Shown here piece after piece: positions 43,840 to 51,687 of a DNA stretch of 64,000 nucleotides. The position numbers were made by a program, and so were the translations under genes. A model generated the notes under the pieces. It saw only the letters and a program-made list of their open reading frames with translations, had not been told where the DNA came from and did no database searches. The first letter of the stretch is position 1, and each line of letters begins with the position of its first letter. Source of the stretch: Pseudomonas sp. KK4 (lineage in GTDB: Bacteria > Pseudomonadota > Gammaproteobacteria > Pseudomonadales > Pseudomonadaceae); NCBI RefSeq assembly GCF_001984065.1, contig NZ_LYVP01000007.1:53448-117447 (forward strand), given 5' to 3'.

Positions 43840-44169
43840 ATGAGTACCGACGATAAACGCATCCGCGAGTTTGCCTATCAGATCTGGGAATCGGAAGGCA
43901 AACCCGAAGGCCAGGAGGAACGGCATTGGGCGATGGCGCGCAAACTCGCTGAAGCCGAAGCGCTGGCGCCGAAGAAATCACCCAAGGCTACGGGCAGCAA
44001 AACCGCGGCCAGCAAACCGGCCACCGGCAAGACCCTGAACGGCAAGGCGGGCGAGCCCAAGACCAAAGTAGCCAAAGCCAAGCCGGCCGCCGCTTCGACG
44101 GTGATCCCGCCGGGCGAAAAAGCCGTCGAGAAAAAACCCCGGGCCGCACGAAAACCGCCGGCGGTCTGA
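43840..44169 (+). CDS. DUF2934 protein with Lys/Ala-rich tail
   Basis: 109-residue protein. The first 40 residues form the short DUF2934 helical module (RIREFAYQIWESEGKPEGQEERHWAMARKLAEAE). The rest is a disordered Lys/Ala/Pro tail (such as KSPKATGSKTAASKPATGK), reminiscent of histone-like tails. It is highly basic and may bind nucleic acid or an acidic polymer. AGGAG supports the ATG at 43840. A gene of this kind stands at the same place in the glycogen/trehalose cluster of other pseudomonads, as far as I recall, but no function is known. Confidence 0.85.
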   Translation: MSTDDKRIREFAYQIWESEGKPEGQEERHWAMARKLAEAEALAPKKSPKATGSKTAASKPATGKTLNGKAGEPKTKVAKAKPAAASTVIPPGEKAVEKKPRAARKPPAV

Positions 44170-44200
44170 CGCTTCAGCGCAATGACCCGATCAATTTTGC

Positions 44201-44220
44201 GTGGCGAGCTTGCTCGCCAC
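44201..44220. repeat. Single REP-like hairpin before glgX
   Basis: GTGGCGAGC, loop TT, GCTCGCCAC: perfect 9-bp stem. It lies 31 bases after the DUF2934 stop and 64 before the glgX start. No T-run follows, so read-through into glgX is likely. Confidence 0.75.
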
Positions 44221-44284
44221 AGGGCTTTGCTCATCCCGAAAAAAAGGAGCATGTGGTCGCCCCACCCCATTTGCAGGAGCACTT

Positions 44285-46441
44285 ATGACCCGTCCAAAGA
44301 AAGACACGCCAGCCCCCCAAGAGCCTTCCCGCATTCGTGAGGGTCTGCCCTTTCCGCTGGGCGCGACCTGGGATGGTCTGGGGGTCAATTTTGCGCTGTT
44401 TTCCGCCAATGCCACCCGCGTTGAACTGTGCATCTTCGACGATGCCGGGGAGGTCGAACTCGAACGCATCGAACTGCCCGAATACACCGACGAGATCTAC
44501 CACGGCTACTTGCCCGATGCCCATCCGGGGATGATCTATGGCTACCGGGTGTACGGCCCCTATGACCCGGCCAACGGCCACCGTTTCAACCACAACAAGC
44601 TGCTGATCGATCCTTACGCCAAGCAACTGGTGGGCAAGTTGAAGTGGTCTGAGGCTTTGTTCGGCTACACCATCGGGCATCCTGACGCCGACCTCAGCTT
44701 CGATGAGCGCGACAGCGCGCCCTTCGTGCCCAAGTGCAAGGTGATCGACCCGGCACACACCTGGGGCCACGACCATCGCGTCAGCGTGCCGTGGGACAAG
44801 ACCATCATTTATGAAACCCACGTGCGCGGCATCAGCATGCGTCACCCCTCCGTCCCCGAGAACGTGCGTGGCACCTTCGCCGGGTTGATGGTCGACGATG
44901 TGCTCGAACACATCCGCAAGCTGGGCGTGTCCACCGTGGAGCTGCTGCCGATCCATGCCTTCGTCAACGACCAGCACCTGCTGCACAAAGGCATGACCAA
45001 TTACTGGGGCTACAACAGCATCGCCTTCTTTGCCCCCGACCCGCGCTACCTGGCCAGCGGCAAGATCGCCGAGTTCAAGGAGATGGTCGCGCACTTTCAC
45101 GAAGCCAATCTGGAAGTGATCCTCGATGTGGTCTACAACCACACCGCCGAGGGCAACGAGCAAGGCCCGACCCTGTCCATGCGCGGCATCGACAACGCTT
45201 CGTACTACCGCTTGATGCCCGACGACAAGCGCTTCTACATCAACGATTCCGGCACCGGCAACACCCTCGACCTGAGTCACCCCTGCGTGCTGCAAATGGT
45301 CACCGACTCCCTGCGCTACTGGGCCTCGGAGATGCACGTCGACGGCTTTCGCTTCGACCTGGCGACCATTCTGGGGCGTTACCACGACGGCTTCGACGAG
45401 CGCCACAGCTTCCTCGTGGCCTGTCGCCAGGACCCGGTATTGCGTCAGGTCAAGATGATCGCCGAACCCTGGGACTGCGGCCCCGGCGGCTATCAGGTCG
45501 GCAGGTTCCCACCGGGCTGGATGGAGTGGAACGACAAGTACCGCGACACGGTGCGCGCGTTCTGGAAAGGCGATGACGGTCAACTGGCGGACTTCGCCAG
45601 CCGCTTGACTGCCTCAGGCGAGATGTTCAATCAACGGGGCCGGCGGCCGTATTCGTCGGTGAACTTCGTCACCGCCCACGACGGTTTCACCCTCAACGAC
45701 CTGGTGTCCTACAACGACAAGCACAACGAAGCCAACGACGAGAACAACCAGGACGGCAGCAATAACAACCTGTCCTGGAACCACGGCGTCGAAGGCCCCA
45801 CCGACGATCCCGAGATCAACGCACTGCGCCATCGGCAGATGCGCAATTTTTTCGCCACGCTGCTGCTGTCCCAGGGCACGCCGATGCTGGTGGCTGGCGA
45901 CGAATTCGCCCGCACGCAGGACGGCAACAACAATGCCTACTGCCAGGACAGCGAGATCGGTTGGGTCAATTGGGACTTGAGCGAAGACGGCAAGGCGCTT
46001 CTCAAGTTCGTCAAACGCCTGATCAAACTGCGCCTGGCCTACCCGATCCTGCGCCGTGGGCGCTTCCTGGTGGGCAATTACAACGAGGACATCGGGGTCA
46101 AGGACGTCACCTGGCTGGCCGCAGACGGCAACGAGATGACCACCGAGCACTGGCACGATGCGCACAACCGCTGCATGGGCATGCTGCTCGACGGCCGCGC
46201 CCAGGAAACCGGTATCCGCCGCAAGGGCGGCGACGCCACCCTGTTGCTGGTGGTCAACGCCCACCACGACATCGTCAACTTCCTGCTGCCGCAAGTGCCC
46301 GACGGCGGCTTCTGGACCTGCATGATCGACACCAATCAACCGTCGATCCGCGGCCAGGAGCGCTTCGAATTCGGCCATGAATATTCGGTCACCGGCCGTT
46401 CGCTGCTGCTGTTCGAATTGCAGCATGAGGAAGAGGAGTGA
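44285..46441 (+). CDS. glgX: Glycogen debranching enzyme
   Basis: GH13 isoamylase-type enzyme that hydrolyses alpha-1,6 branches of glycogen or limit dextrins. It is 718 residues from the ATG at 44285 (AGGAG upstream), longer than the 657 of E. coli GlgX. It has an N-terminal CBM48 (PFPLGATWDGLGVNFALFSANATRVELCIFD), then VILDVVYNHTAEGNEQGPT, the nucleophile in HVDGFRFDLATILGR, the acid/base Glu in KMIAEPWDCGPGGYQVG and FVTAHDGFTLNDLVSYNDKHNEANDE. It feeds linear chains to MalQ and TreY. The next gene starts one base after its stop, so the downstream cassette is expected on the same transcript. Confidence 0.96.
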   Translation: MTRPKKDTPAPQEPSRIREGLPFPLGATWDGLGVNFALFSANATRVELCIFDDAGEVELERIELPEYTDEIYHGYLPDAHPGMIYGYRVYGPYDPANGHRFNHNKLLIDPYAKQLVGKLKWSEALFGYTIGHPDADLSFDERDSAPFVPKCKVIDPAHTWGHDHRVSVPWDKTIIYETHVRGISMRHPSVPENVRGTFAGLMVDDVLEHIRKLGVSTVELLPIHAFVNDQHLLHKGMTNYWGYNSIAFFAPDPRYLASGKIAEFKEMVAHFHEANLEVILDVVYNHTAEGNEQGPTLSMRGIDNASYYRLMPDDKRFYINDSGTGNTLDLSHPCVLQMVTDSLRYWASEMHVDGFRFDLATILGRYHDGFDERHSFLVACRQDPVLRQVKMIAEPWDCGPGGYQVGRFPPGWMEWNDKYRDTVRAFWKGDDGQLADFASRLTASGEMFNQRGRRPYSSVNFVTAHDGFTLNDLVSYNDKHNEANDENNQDGSNNNLSWNHGVEGPTDDPEINALRHRQMRNFFATLLLSQGTPMLVAGDEFARTQDGNNNAYCQDSEIGWVNWDLSEDGKALLKFVKRLIKLRLAYPILRRGRFLVGNYNEDIGVKDVTWLAADGNEMTTEHWHDAHNRCMGMLLDGRAQETGIRRKGGDATLLLVVNAHHDIVNFLLPQVPDGGFWTCMIDTNQPSIRGQERFEFGHEYSVTGRSLLLFELQHEEEE

Positions 46442-46442
46442 A

Positions 46443-47429
46443 ATGGACCTTCAGGGCTTTTTTCAGCGACAACCGACCGACTACGTCGACACCCAAGCGC
46501 TAGGCCGTTGCCTGCGGGCGATGGTGGAAGCCGGCCTCGATCAGCTACCCCTGCCCGGCAGCGGTCGGACCCTGGAACGGTTCCAGCGCCTGGCCGAGGT
46601 CGGCGGCCATGATTTGGGGTTGTGCAAGCTGTACGAAGGCCATACCGATGCGCTGGCGATTTTCCGGCAACTGGGTTTGTCGGCGCCCTCGGGCACCTGG
46701 GGCATGTGGGCCGCCGAACCGCCGCAAGCACGGGCATTGGTCAGCACACAGGGTCAGCGAGTGACGCTGAACGGGCGCAAAGCCTGGTGCTCGGGCGCGG
46801 CGGTGTTGAGCCATGGGCTGATTACCGCCTGGGATGAACAGGGCCGTCAGCAATTGGTGGCGGTCGCGCTGGATCAGCCCGGCGTGACCATTACCTTTGA
46901 GGGATGGGAAGCCGTGGGCATGCAGGCCACGGCCAGTGTTCAGGTGCTGTTCGAAAACGCCCACGCCCAAGCCGTTGGCAACCCCGGCGATTACCTGCAA
47001 CGGCCCGGCTTCTGGCAAGGTGGCATCGGTATTGCCGCCTGCTGGTACGGTGCCGCACAAAGCATCGGCGAACGCTTGCGCCGGCATTGCGCGCAGCGTG
47101 ACGAGCCCCATGCCCTGGCGCACCTGGGCGCCGTCGACAGCGCGCTGCATGGCGCGGCCGAGGTGTTGCGCGCCAGTGCCCGGGCCATCGACGCGGCGCC
47201 GCTGGACGACGCCGAACTGCTCGCCCGACGTGCGCGTGCGGTGGTGGAAGAAGCCGCCGAACAGGTCATCCGCCACGTCGGCCGTGCCCTGGGTGCCGGC
47301 CCTTATTGTCAGGATCGGCAGTTCGCCCGGCTGATCGCCGACCTGCCGGTGTTCCTGCGTCAAAGCCATGGCGAGCGCGATCTTGCGGCGCTGGGCCAAA
47401 AAATTCACACAGGCACATGGACGTTATGA
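46443..47429 (+). CDS. Short acyl-CoA dehydrogenase-like flavoprotein
   Basis: 328 residues, about 50 shorter than normal acyl-CoA dehydrogenases. The middle domain is recognisable (SGTWGMWAAEPPQARAL, VTLNGRKAWCSGAAVLSHGLI, VTITFEGWEAVGMQATASVQVLFENAHA) and a helical C-terminal domain follows. I do not see the usual catalytic Glu near the C-terminus (the YEGTxxIQ motif is absent), so it may not dehydrogenate a CoA ester. It could be a monooxygenase-like or altered member. It starts 1 base after the glgX stop and overlaps the PIG-L gene (ATGA). First member of the deacetylase-methyltransferase-glycosyltransferase cassette; its substrate is unknown. Confidence 0.82.
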   Translation: MDLQGFFQRQPTDYVDTQALGRCLRAMVEAGLDQLPLPGSGRTLERFQRLAEVGGHDLGLCKLYEGHTDALAIFRQLGLSAPSGTWGMWAAEPPQARALVSTQGQRVTLNGRKAWCSGAAVLSHGLITAWDEQGRQQLVAVALDQPGVTITFEGWEAVGMQATASVQVLFENAHAQAVGNPGDYLQRPGFWQGGIGIAACWYGAAQSIGERLRRHCAQRDEPHALAHLGAVDSALHGAAEVLRASARAIDAAPLDDAELLARRARAVVEEAAEQVIRHVGRALGAGPYCQDRQFARLIADLPVFLRQSHGERDLAALGQKIHTGTWTL

Positions 47430-48184
47430 AAACCAATCCAATCGTCGGTCAGGGCACGCCCCTGCATGTGTGGCAGACCTCCGCGCACCTTGCGCAGGTC
47501 CCTGCGATCGACATCCTGTCGCTGGTGCCTGAAGGTGCTCGCGCCGTGATCATCGCCCCCCATCCGGACGATGAAGTGCTGGGTTGTGGCGGGTTACTGC
47601 AATTGCTCGCCGAGGCGGGTCGCCCGCTGCAACTGATCTCCGTGACCGATGGCAGCGCCAGCCATCCGGGGTCCGAACGCTGGCCGGTGGAGCGCCTGAG
47701 TGTGATCCGCCCCCAGGAATCAGCCGAGGCCCTGCGCCGTCTGGGCCTGCCGCTGCACAGTCTGAAATGGCTGCGCGGCGGGTTCGCCGACAGTCAGGTG
47801 GCGGCGCGGGAAAGCGAATTGAGTGCCTTCATCGAACGCCATCTGCGCGCCGATGACGTGGTGTTCACCACCTGGCGTGAAGACGGCCATTGCGATCACG
47901 AAGCCGTGGGGCGCGCCAGTGCCATGGCGGCGCAGCGGGTTGGCGCCACCGTGCATGAACTGCCGGTGTGGACCTGGCACTGGGCGACGCCAGAGGACTG
48001 TCTGGTGCCCTGGCACCGGGCGAGAAAAATCCTCCTGGCACCGCACCTGGTCGCCCGCAAGCGCCATGCGATCCATGCCTTTGCCAGCCAGCTGGAAGGC
48101 GACCCGCACATCGGTTTGCCGCCGGTGTTGGCGCCCTATGTGCTGGAGCGTTTGCTGCAGCCCTTCGAAGTGGTGTTTCTATGA
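47426..48184 (+). CDS. PIG-L family N-deacetylase 1
   Basis: 252-residue zinc-dependent de-N-acetylase of the PIG-L/LmbE/MshB fold, which removes N-acetyl groups from GlcNAc-containing molecules. The zinc and base motif HPDDE is intact at 46-50 (His46, base Asp48, zinc-binding Asp49). The third zinc ligand is expected in REDGHCDHEAVGRA. Family strands VIIAPHPDDEVLGCGGLLQLL and LISVTDGSASHPGS are clear. There is no signal peptide, so it acts in the cytoplasm. It overlaps both neighbours by ATGA. A near-duplicate with a changed active site lies at 49560. Confidence 0.92.
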   Translation: MKTNPIVGQGTPLHVWQTSAHLAQVPAIDILSLVPEGARAVIIAPHPDDEVLGCGGLLQLLAEAGRPLQLISVTDGSASHPGSERWPVERLSVIRPQESAEALRRLGLPLHSLKWLRGGFADSQVAARESELSAFIERHLRADDVVFTTWREDGHCDHEAVGRASAMAAQRVGATVHELPVWTWHWATPEDCLVPWHRARKILLAPHLVARKRHAIHAFASQLEGDPHIGLPPVLAPYVLERLLQPFEVVFL

Positions 48185-48780
48185 GCGTCGACGATCGTTA
48201 TTTCGATGGGCTGTTTGCCGGCAACGACGATCCCTGGGCGTTCCGTGAGCGCTGGTACGAACAACGCAAGCGTGCGATCACCCTGGCGGCGCTGCCCCGC
48301 CGGCACTACCGAGCGATTTTCGAACCGGGCTGCGCCAACGGCGAACTGAGCGCCGAACTGGCCAAACGCTGCGATCGGCTGCTGTGCTGCGACACTGCGG
48401 CCGCTGCCGTGACCCTGGCGCGTACGCGCTTGAGCCTGTTCGAGCACGCCGAGGTGCGCCAGTGTCGTCTGCCGCAGGAGTGGCCGAGCGGGCAATTCGA
48501 CCTGATCGTGCTCAGCGAACTGGGCTACTACCTGGATGCCGAAGACCTCACAGGTTTGATCGAGCACGCTTCACAGGCCTTGACCGCCGACGGGCAATTG
48601 CTCGCCTGCCACTGGCGCCCGGCCATCGAAGGCTGTCCACTCAACGCCCGCCAGGTGCACGACCTGATCCACGAACATTTGCCGCTGCCGCGTGTGGTGC
48701 TGCATCAGGAAGCCGATTTTTTGCTGGAACTCTTCAGCCGCGAGCCCCGCTCGGTGGCGAAGCTGGAGGGGCTGCGATGA
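48181..48780 (+). CDS. NodS-type SAM-dependent N-methyltransferase
   Basis: 199-residue class I methyltransferase. Motif I is IFEPGCANGELSAELA (48-54 core EPGCANG), followed by LLCCDTAAAAVTLAR, FDLIVLSELGYYL (motif post II) and LTADGQLLACHW. The N-terminal YFDGLFAGNDDPWAFRERWYEQRKRAITLAALP, which I cite in parts, is the NodS/NodU-associated signature as I remember it; NodS of rhizobia N-methylates the deacetylated glucosamine of Nod factors. It overlaps the PIG-L deacetylase upstream and the GT2 downstream by ATGA each. A free amino group produced by PIG-L is the obvious candidate acceptor. Confidence 0.88.
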   Translation: MSVDDRYFDGLFAGNDDPWAFRERWYEQRKRAITLAALPRRHYRAIFEPGCANGELSAELAKRCDRLLCCDTAAAAVTLARTRLSLFEHAEVRQCRLPQEWPSGQFDLIVLSELGYYLDAEDLTGLIEHASQALTADGQLLACHWRPAIEGCPLNARQVHDLIHEHLPLPRVVLHQEADFLLELFSREPRSVAKLEGLR

Positions 48781-49436
48781 TCGGCATCCTGATTCCTGCA
48801 CACAATGAAGAGGATTTGCTCGAAGACTGCCTGCAAGCGGCGCTGGTGGCGGCGAGCCACGAGCGGCTCAACGGTGAAACCGTGGTGGTGCTGGTGGTGC
48901 TCGACAGTTGCACCGACCGCTCCTCGCAGATCGTCAGCCGATACCCGGTGCACAGCCTGGCCATCGAGGCGCGCAATGTCGGCCAGGCCCGTGCCGTCGG
49001 TGCGCGGTTGCTCCTCGATCGCGGGGCGCGCTGGATTTCCTGTTCCGACGCCGACAGCCGGGTCGCCCATGACTGGCTGGTGGCGCAGCTGGACCTGGAT
49101 GTCGATGCGGTGTGCGGCACCGTCACGGTGGATACCTGGCACGAGTCGATTGATGAATCGATGCAGATTCGCTACCACCAGCATTACCAGGCTCGCGACG
49201 GGCACCGGCATGTCCACGGCGCCAATCTGGGGATCAGTGCCGACGCCTACCAGCGTGCCGGCGGCTTCGAAGCCATGCCCTGCCATGAAGACGTGCATCT
49301 GGTACGGCGTCTGGAGCGCTGCGGCGCGAGGATTGCCTGGAGCCATCGACCGCAAGTGATCACCAGCGCTCGCCTGGACAGCCGGGTTCGCGGCGGCTTT
49401 GGCGATTTTTTGCAGGACCTGGCCGGGGGGCGATGA
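48777..49436 (+). CDS. Soluble GT2 family glycosyltransferase
   Basis: 219-residue GT-A fold transferase. It begins MIGILIPAHNEEDLLEDCL. The Asp in VVLDSCTDRS contacts the nucleotide, the metal-binding DxD is SDADS (Asp91, Asp93), and the base region is GGFEAMPCHEDVHLVRRL. It has no membrane helix, so it is not a processive synthase like NodC. It probably adds one sugar to a soluble or peripheral acceptor. Last of the four ATGA-linked genes. Downstream is a GC-rich hairpin (49499-49526). Confidence 0.9.
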   Translation: MIGILIPAHNEEDLLEDCLQAALVAASHERLNGETVVVLVVLDSCTDRSSQIVSRYPVHSLAIEARNVGQARAVGARLLLDRGARWISCSDADSRVAHDWLVAQLDLDVDAVCGTVTVDTWHESIDESMQIRYHQHYQARDGHRHVHGANLGISADAYQRAGGFEAMPCHEDVHLVRRLERCGARIAWSHRPQVITSARLDSRVRGGFGDFLQDLAGGR

Positions 49437-49498
49437 AAACACCTGCCACTGGGCACATCGGCGCGACGAAATGCGCTACTTGAGCAATACTCTTGGAC

Positions 49499-49526
49499 GC
49501 GGCGATTCCAAGGTTCGGAACGCCGC
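49499..49526 (+). promoter_or_regulatory. Hairpin between GT2 and second PIG-L gene
   Basis: GCGGCG-A-TTCC, loop AAGGTTC, GGAA-CGCCGC gives a stem of 10 pairs with one bulge in the 123-base gap. No T-run follows, so it may attenuate or process the transcript rather than end it. Confidence 0.45.
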
Positions 49527-49559
49527 GTATCGCTCTTCCACAAGAACAAGGACGTAGCC

Positions 49560-50318
49560 ATGAAACCGGTCTCTATCCGTGAACACAGTGTGGCGGCACA
49601 AATCTGGAACAGTGCCCCGCAACTGGACAATGTCCCGGTCATCAATACCCAATCGCTGATCCCTCCCGGGGCCCGCGCGGTGGTGATCGCCCCGCACCCG
49701 GGTGATGAAGTGGTGGCCTGCGGCGGCCTGCTGCAGCTGCTCAGCGCCCTGGGCCACCCCTTGCAATTGATCTCCATCACCGACGGCAGCGCCAGCCATC
49801 CGGGCTCCCAGCAGTGGTCGGAAAAACGCCTGAGCGTGTTTCGCGCCCAGGAGAGCGTCGAGGCCCTGCGCCGGCTCGGCTTGCCGATGCACAGCCTGAA
49901 ATGGATCCGCGGCGGTTTTACCGACAACGCGCTGGCCGAACATGAAGTGGAACTGACGCGGTTCATCACACGCTATCTGCGACCCGGGGATGTGGTGTTC
50001 AGCACCTGGTCCGAAGACGGCAACAGCGACCACGACGCCGTCGGCCGCGCCAGCGCCAACGCCGCGACCATTGCCGGCGCCGACTTCAACGAAGTGCCCG
50101 TGTGGGCCTGGCACTGGGCCGCCCGCGAGCATGGCCTGATTCCCTGGCACCGCGCCCGCAAGATCCGCCTGGACACCTGGACCGTTGCCCGCAAAAGCCA
50201 CGCCACCCACGCCTATGCCAGCCAACTCGACGGCGAACCCGCCATCGGCATCGCCCCCCTGCTGCCGCGGGTGCTGCTGGAGCGGATGCGCCTGCCTTAT
50301 GAAATTGTCTTTGTCTGA
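49560..50318 (+). CDS. PIG-L family protein 2, altered active site (HPGDE)
   Basis: 252 residues, the same length as PIG-L 1 and collinear with it along its whole length, so it is a duplication. The zinc motif reads HPGDE at 46-50: Gly48 replaces the Asp that acts as general base in MshB-type enzymes, while His46 and Asp49 for zinc remain. The change needs only GAT to GGT. SEDGNSDHDAVGRA keeps the His ligand region. It may be a binding partner, an inactive paralogue, or an enzyme with changed chemistry. It has its own AAGGA site and is separated from the GT2 gene by 123 bases with a hairpin. Confidence 0.88.
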   Translation: MKPVSIREHSVAAQIWNSAPQLDNVPVINTQSLIPPGARAVVIAPHPGDEVVACGGLLQLLSALGHPLQLISITDGSASHPGSQQWSEKRLSVFRAQESVEALRRLGLPMHSLKWIRGGFTDNALAEHEVELTRFITRYLRPGDVVFSTWSEDGNSDHDAVGRASANAATIAGADFNEVPVWAWHWAAREHGLIPWHRARKIRLDTWTVARKSHATHAYASQLDGEPAIGIAPLLPRVLLERMRLPYEIVFV

Positions 50319-50380
50319 CGCCACAGAATCAGTGCAGGCCGGTGTGGGCATCCGGTAGCCAGCGTCATCGTTGACGTCCA

Positions 50381-50403
50381 TCGCGAGCAAGCTCGCTCCT
50401 ACA
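50381..50403. repeat. Single REP
   Basis: TCGCGAGCAAGCTCGCTCCTACA, an unpaired REP arm preceded by GTCATCGTTGACGTCCA as in the REPIN at 31051, so probably the remaining half of a REPIN. It lies in the 292-base gap between PIG-L 2 and the EEP gene; the rest of that gap shows no gene. Confidence 0.8.
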
Positions 50404-50610
50404 GGGAATGCATACACCCGCGACCAGGCCGCCTCGGTTGCCGTAGCGGTGTTCGCCCCCGGCCATGGATGGCCGATGGCGGCGGGCCCACGGAGCAGGA
50501 CCGGAGCGGTGCTCCCGGTTTTTTCGCGATCGAGCCCGCCCCTGCAACTGAACTGCCCGACCTGCCATCAGTCGCATGCATAGGCATGCCCTGATTCAGA
50601 GGAGTGAAAG

Positions 50611-51411
50611 GTGACCAGTTCTTCCAAGTCGCAGACGGTCCCGCCCGTACCGTCGAACGCAGCGTCGGCCATCCATCGATTGCGCGTGCTGACCGTCAAC
50701 ACCCACAAGGGATTCACCGCGTTCAACCGGCGTTTCATCCTGCCTGAATTGCGCGAGGCGGTACGCAGTACCTCGGCCGATCTGGTGTTTCTGCAGGAGG
50801 TGGTGGGCGAACACGACAGTCACTCTTCGCGATACATCGAGTGGCCCACCACGTCCCAATATGAATTCCTCGCCGACAGCATGTGGAGCGATTTTGCCTA
50901 TGGCCGCAACGCCGTCTACCCCGACGGCCACCATGGCAACGCCCTGCTGTCCAAATACCCGATCCGTGAGTACCGCAACCTGGACGTGTCCATCACCGGG
51001 CCCGAGCGCCGTGGGCTGTTGCACTGCATCCTCGACGTCCCGGGCCACGCCGAGGTCCATGCGATCTGCGTCCACCTGAGCCTGCTGGAAAGCCATCGCC
51101 AACTGCAATTGCAGCTGCTCTGCCAGTTGCTCGAATCCCTGCCCGACCACGCACCGGTGATCATCGCCGGTGACTTCAACGACTGGCAGTTACAGGGCAA
51201 CGCCACCCTCGCCCGCCGCGATTACCTGCATGAAGCCTTCGAACGCCACCACGGCCGTCCCGCCAAGACGTATCCGGCGCGCTTCCCGCTGCTGCGCCTG
51301 GACCGCATTTACCTGCGCAATGCCAGCAGCCACGACCCGAAAATCCTCGGCAACAAGCCCTGGACTCACCTGTCGGATCATTTGCCCCTTGCGGTCGAAG
51401 TCCACCTCTGA
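50611..51411 (+). CDS. Endonuclease/exonuclease/phosphatase (EEP) family protein, GTG start
   Basis: 266-residue metal-dependent phosphodiesterase-fold protein (DNase I-like). [12 protein letters not shown] (metal-binding Asn), [14 protein letters not shown] (Glu), [24 protein letters not shown] (Asp-Asn) and [11 protein letters not shown] (catalytic His) are in order. The GTG at 50611 follows AGGAG by 6 bases. It resembles E. coli YbhP, which is linked to a cardiolipin synthase (ybhO). In P. aeruginosa, as I recall, such a gene also lies near glgX with a phospholipase-D-type synthase next to it. No such synthase follows here. Confidence 0.88.
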   Translation: MTSSSKSQTVPPVPSNAASAIHRLRVLTVNTHKGFTAFNRRFILPELREAVRSTSADLVFLQEVVGEHDSHSSRYIEWPTTSQYEFLADSMWSDFAYGRNAVYPDGHHGNALLSKYPIREYRNLDVSITGPERRGLLHCILDVPGHAEVHAICVHLSLLESHRQLQLQLLCQLLESLPDHAPVIIAGDFNDWQLQGNATLARRDYLHEAFERHHGRPAKTYPARFPLLRLDRIYLRNASSHDPKILGNKPWTHLSDHLPLAVEVHL

Positions 51412-51687
51412 TCGACCGCCATCACGCCCGACCCTCGAATAGCTTAATCGGTTAACCTGTTACTTTTGACAGTAGATACCCCGCAATACTGCTGCTAATT
51501 TGCTTCCATCCATACCACCGGCATGGATGGAAACACCCATGATAGTGGCCGTCGTTGCCGAAGAATCTCGATTACGGGTCATTGCTTTCCCGATGCTGTC
51601 TCGCAACCCGCGCTACCGAAGGCGGCTGATGCCTTGCCATTTTTGACAACTGGCCACTCAGTCGCCGATCCCCAAGCGGAGACCAGC

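Noticed and set aside
48181..49436. A true nodABC/nodS operon
   Set aside because: The glycosyltransferase is a soluble 219-residue GT2 without NodC membrane helices. The deacetylase is PIG-L type and not the NodB polysaccharide deacetylase fold. No NodA acyltransferase is present. Only the enzyme logic is similar.
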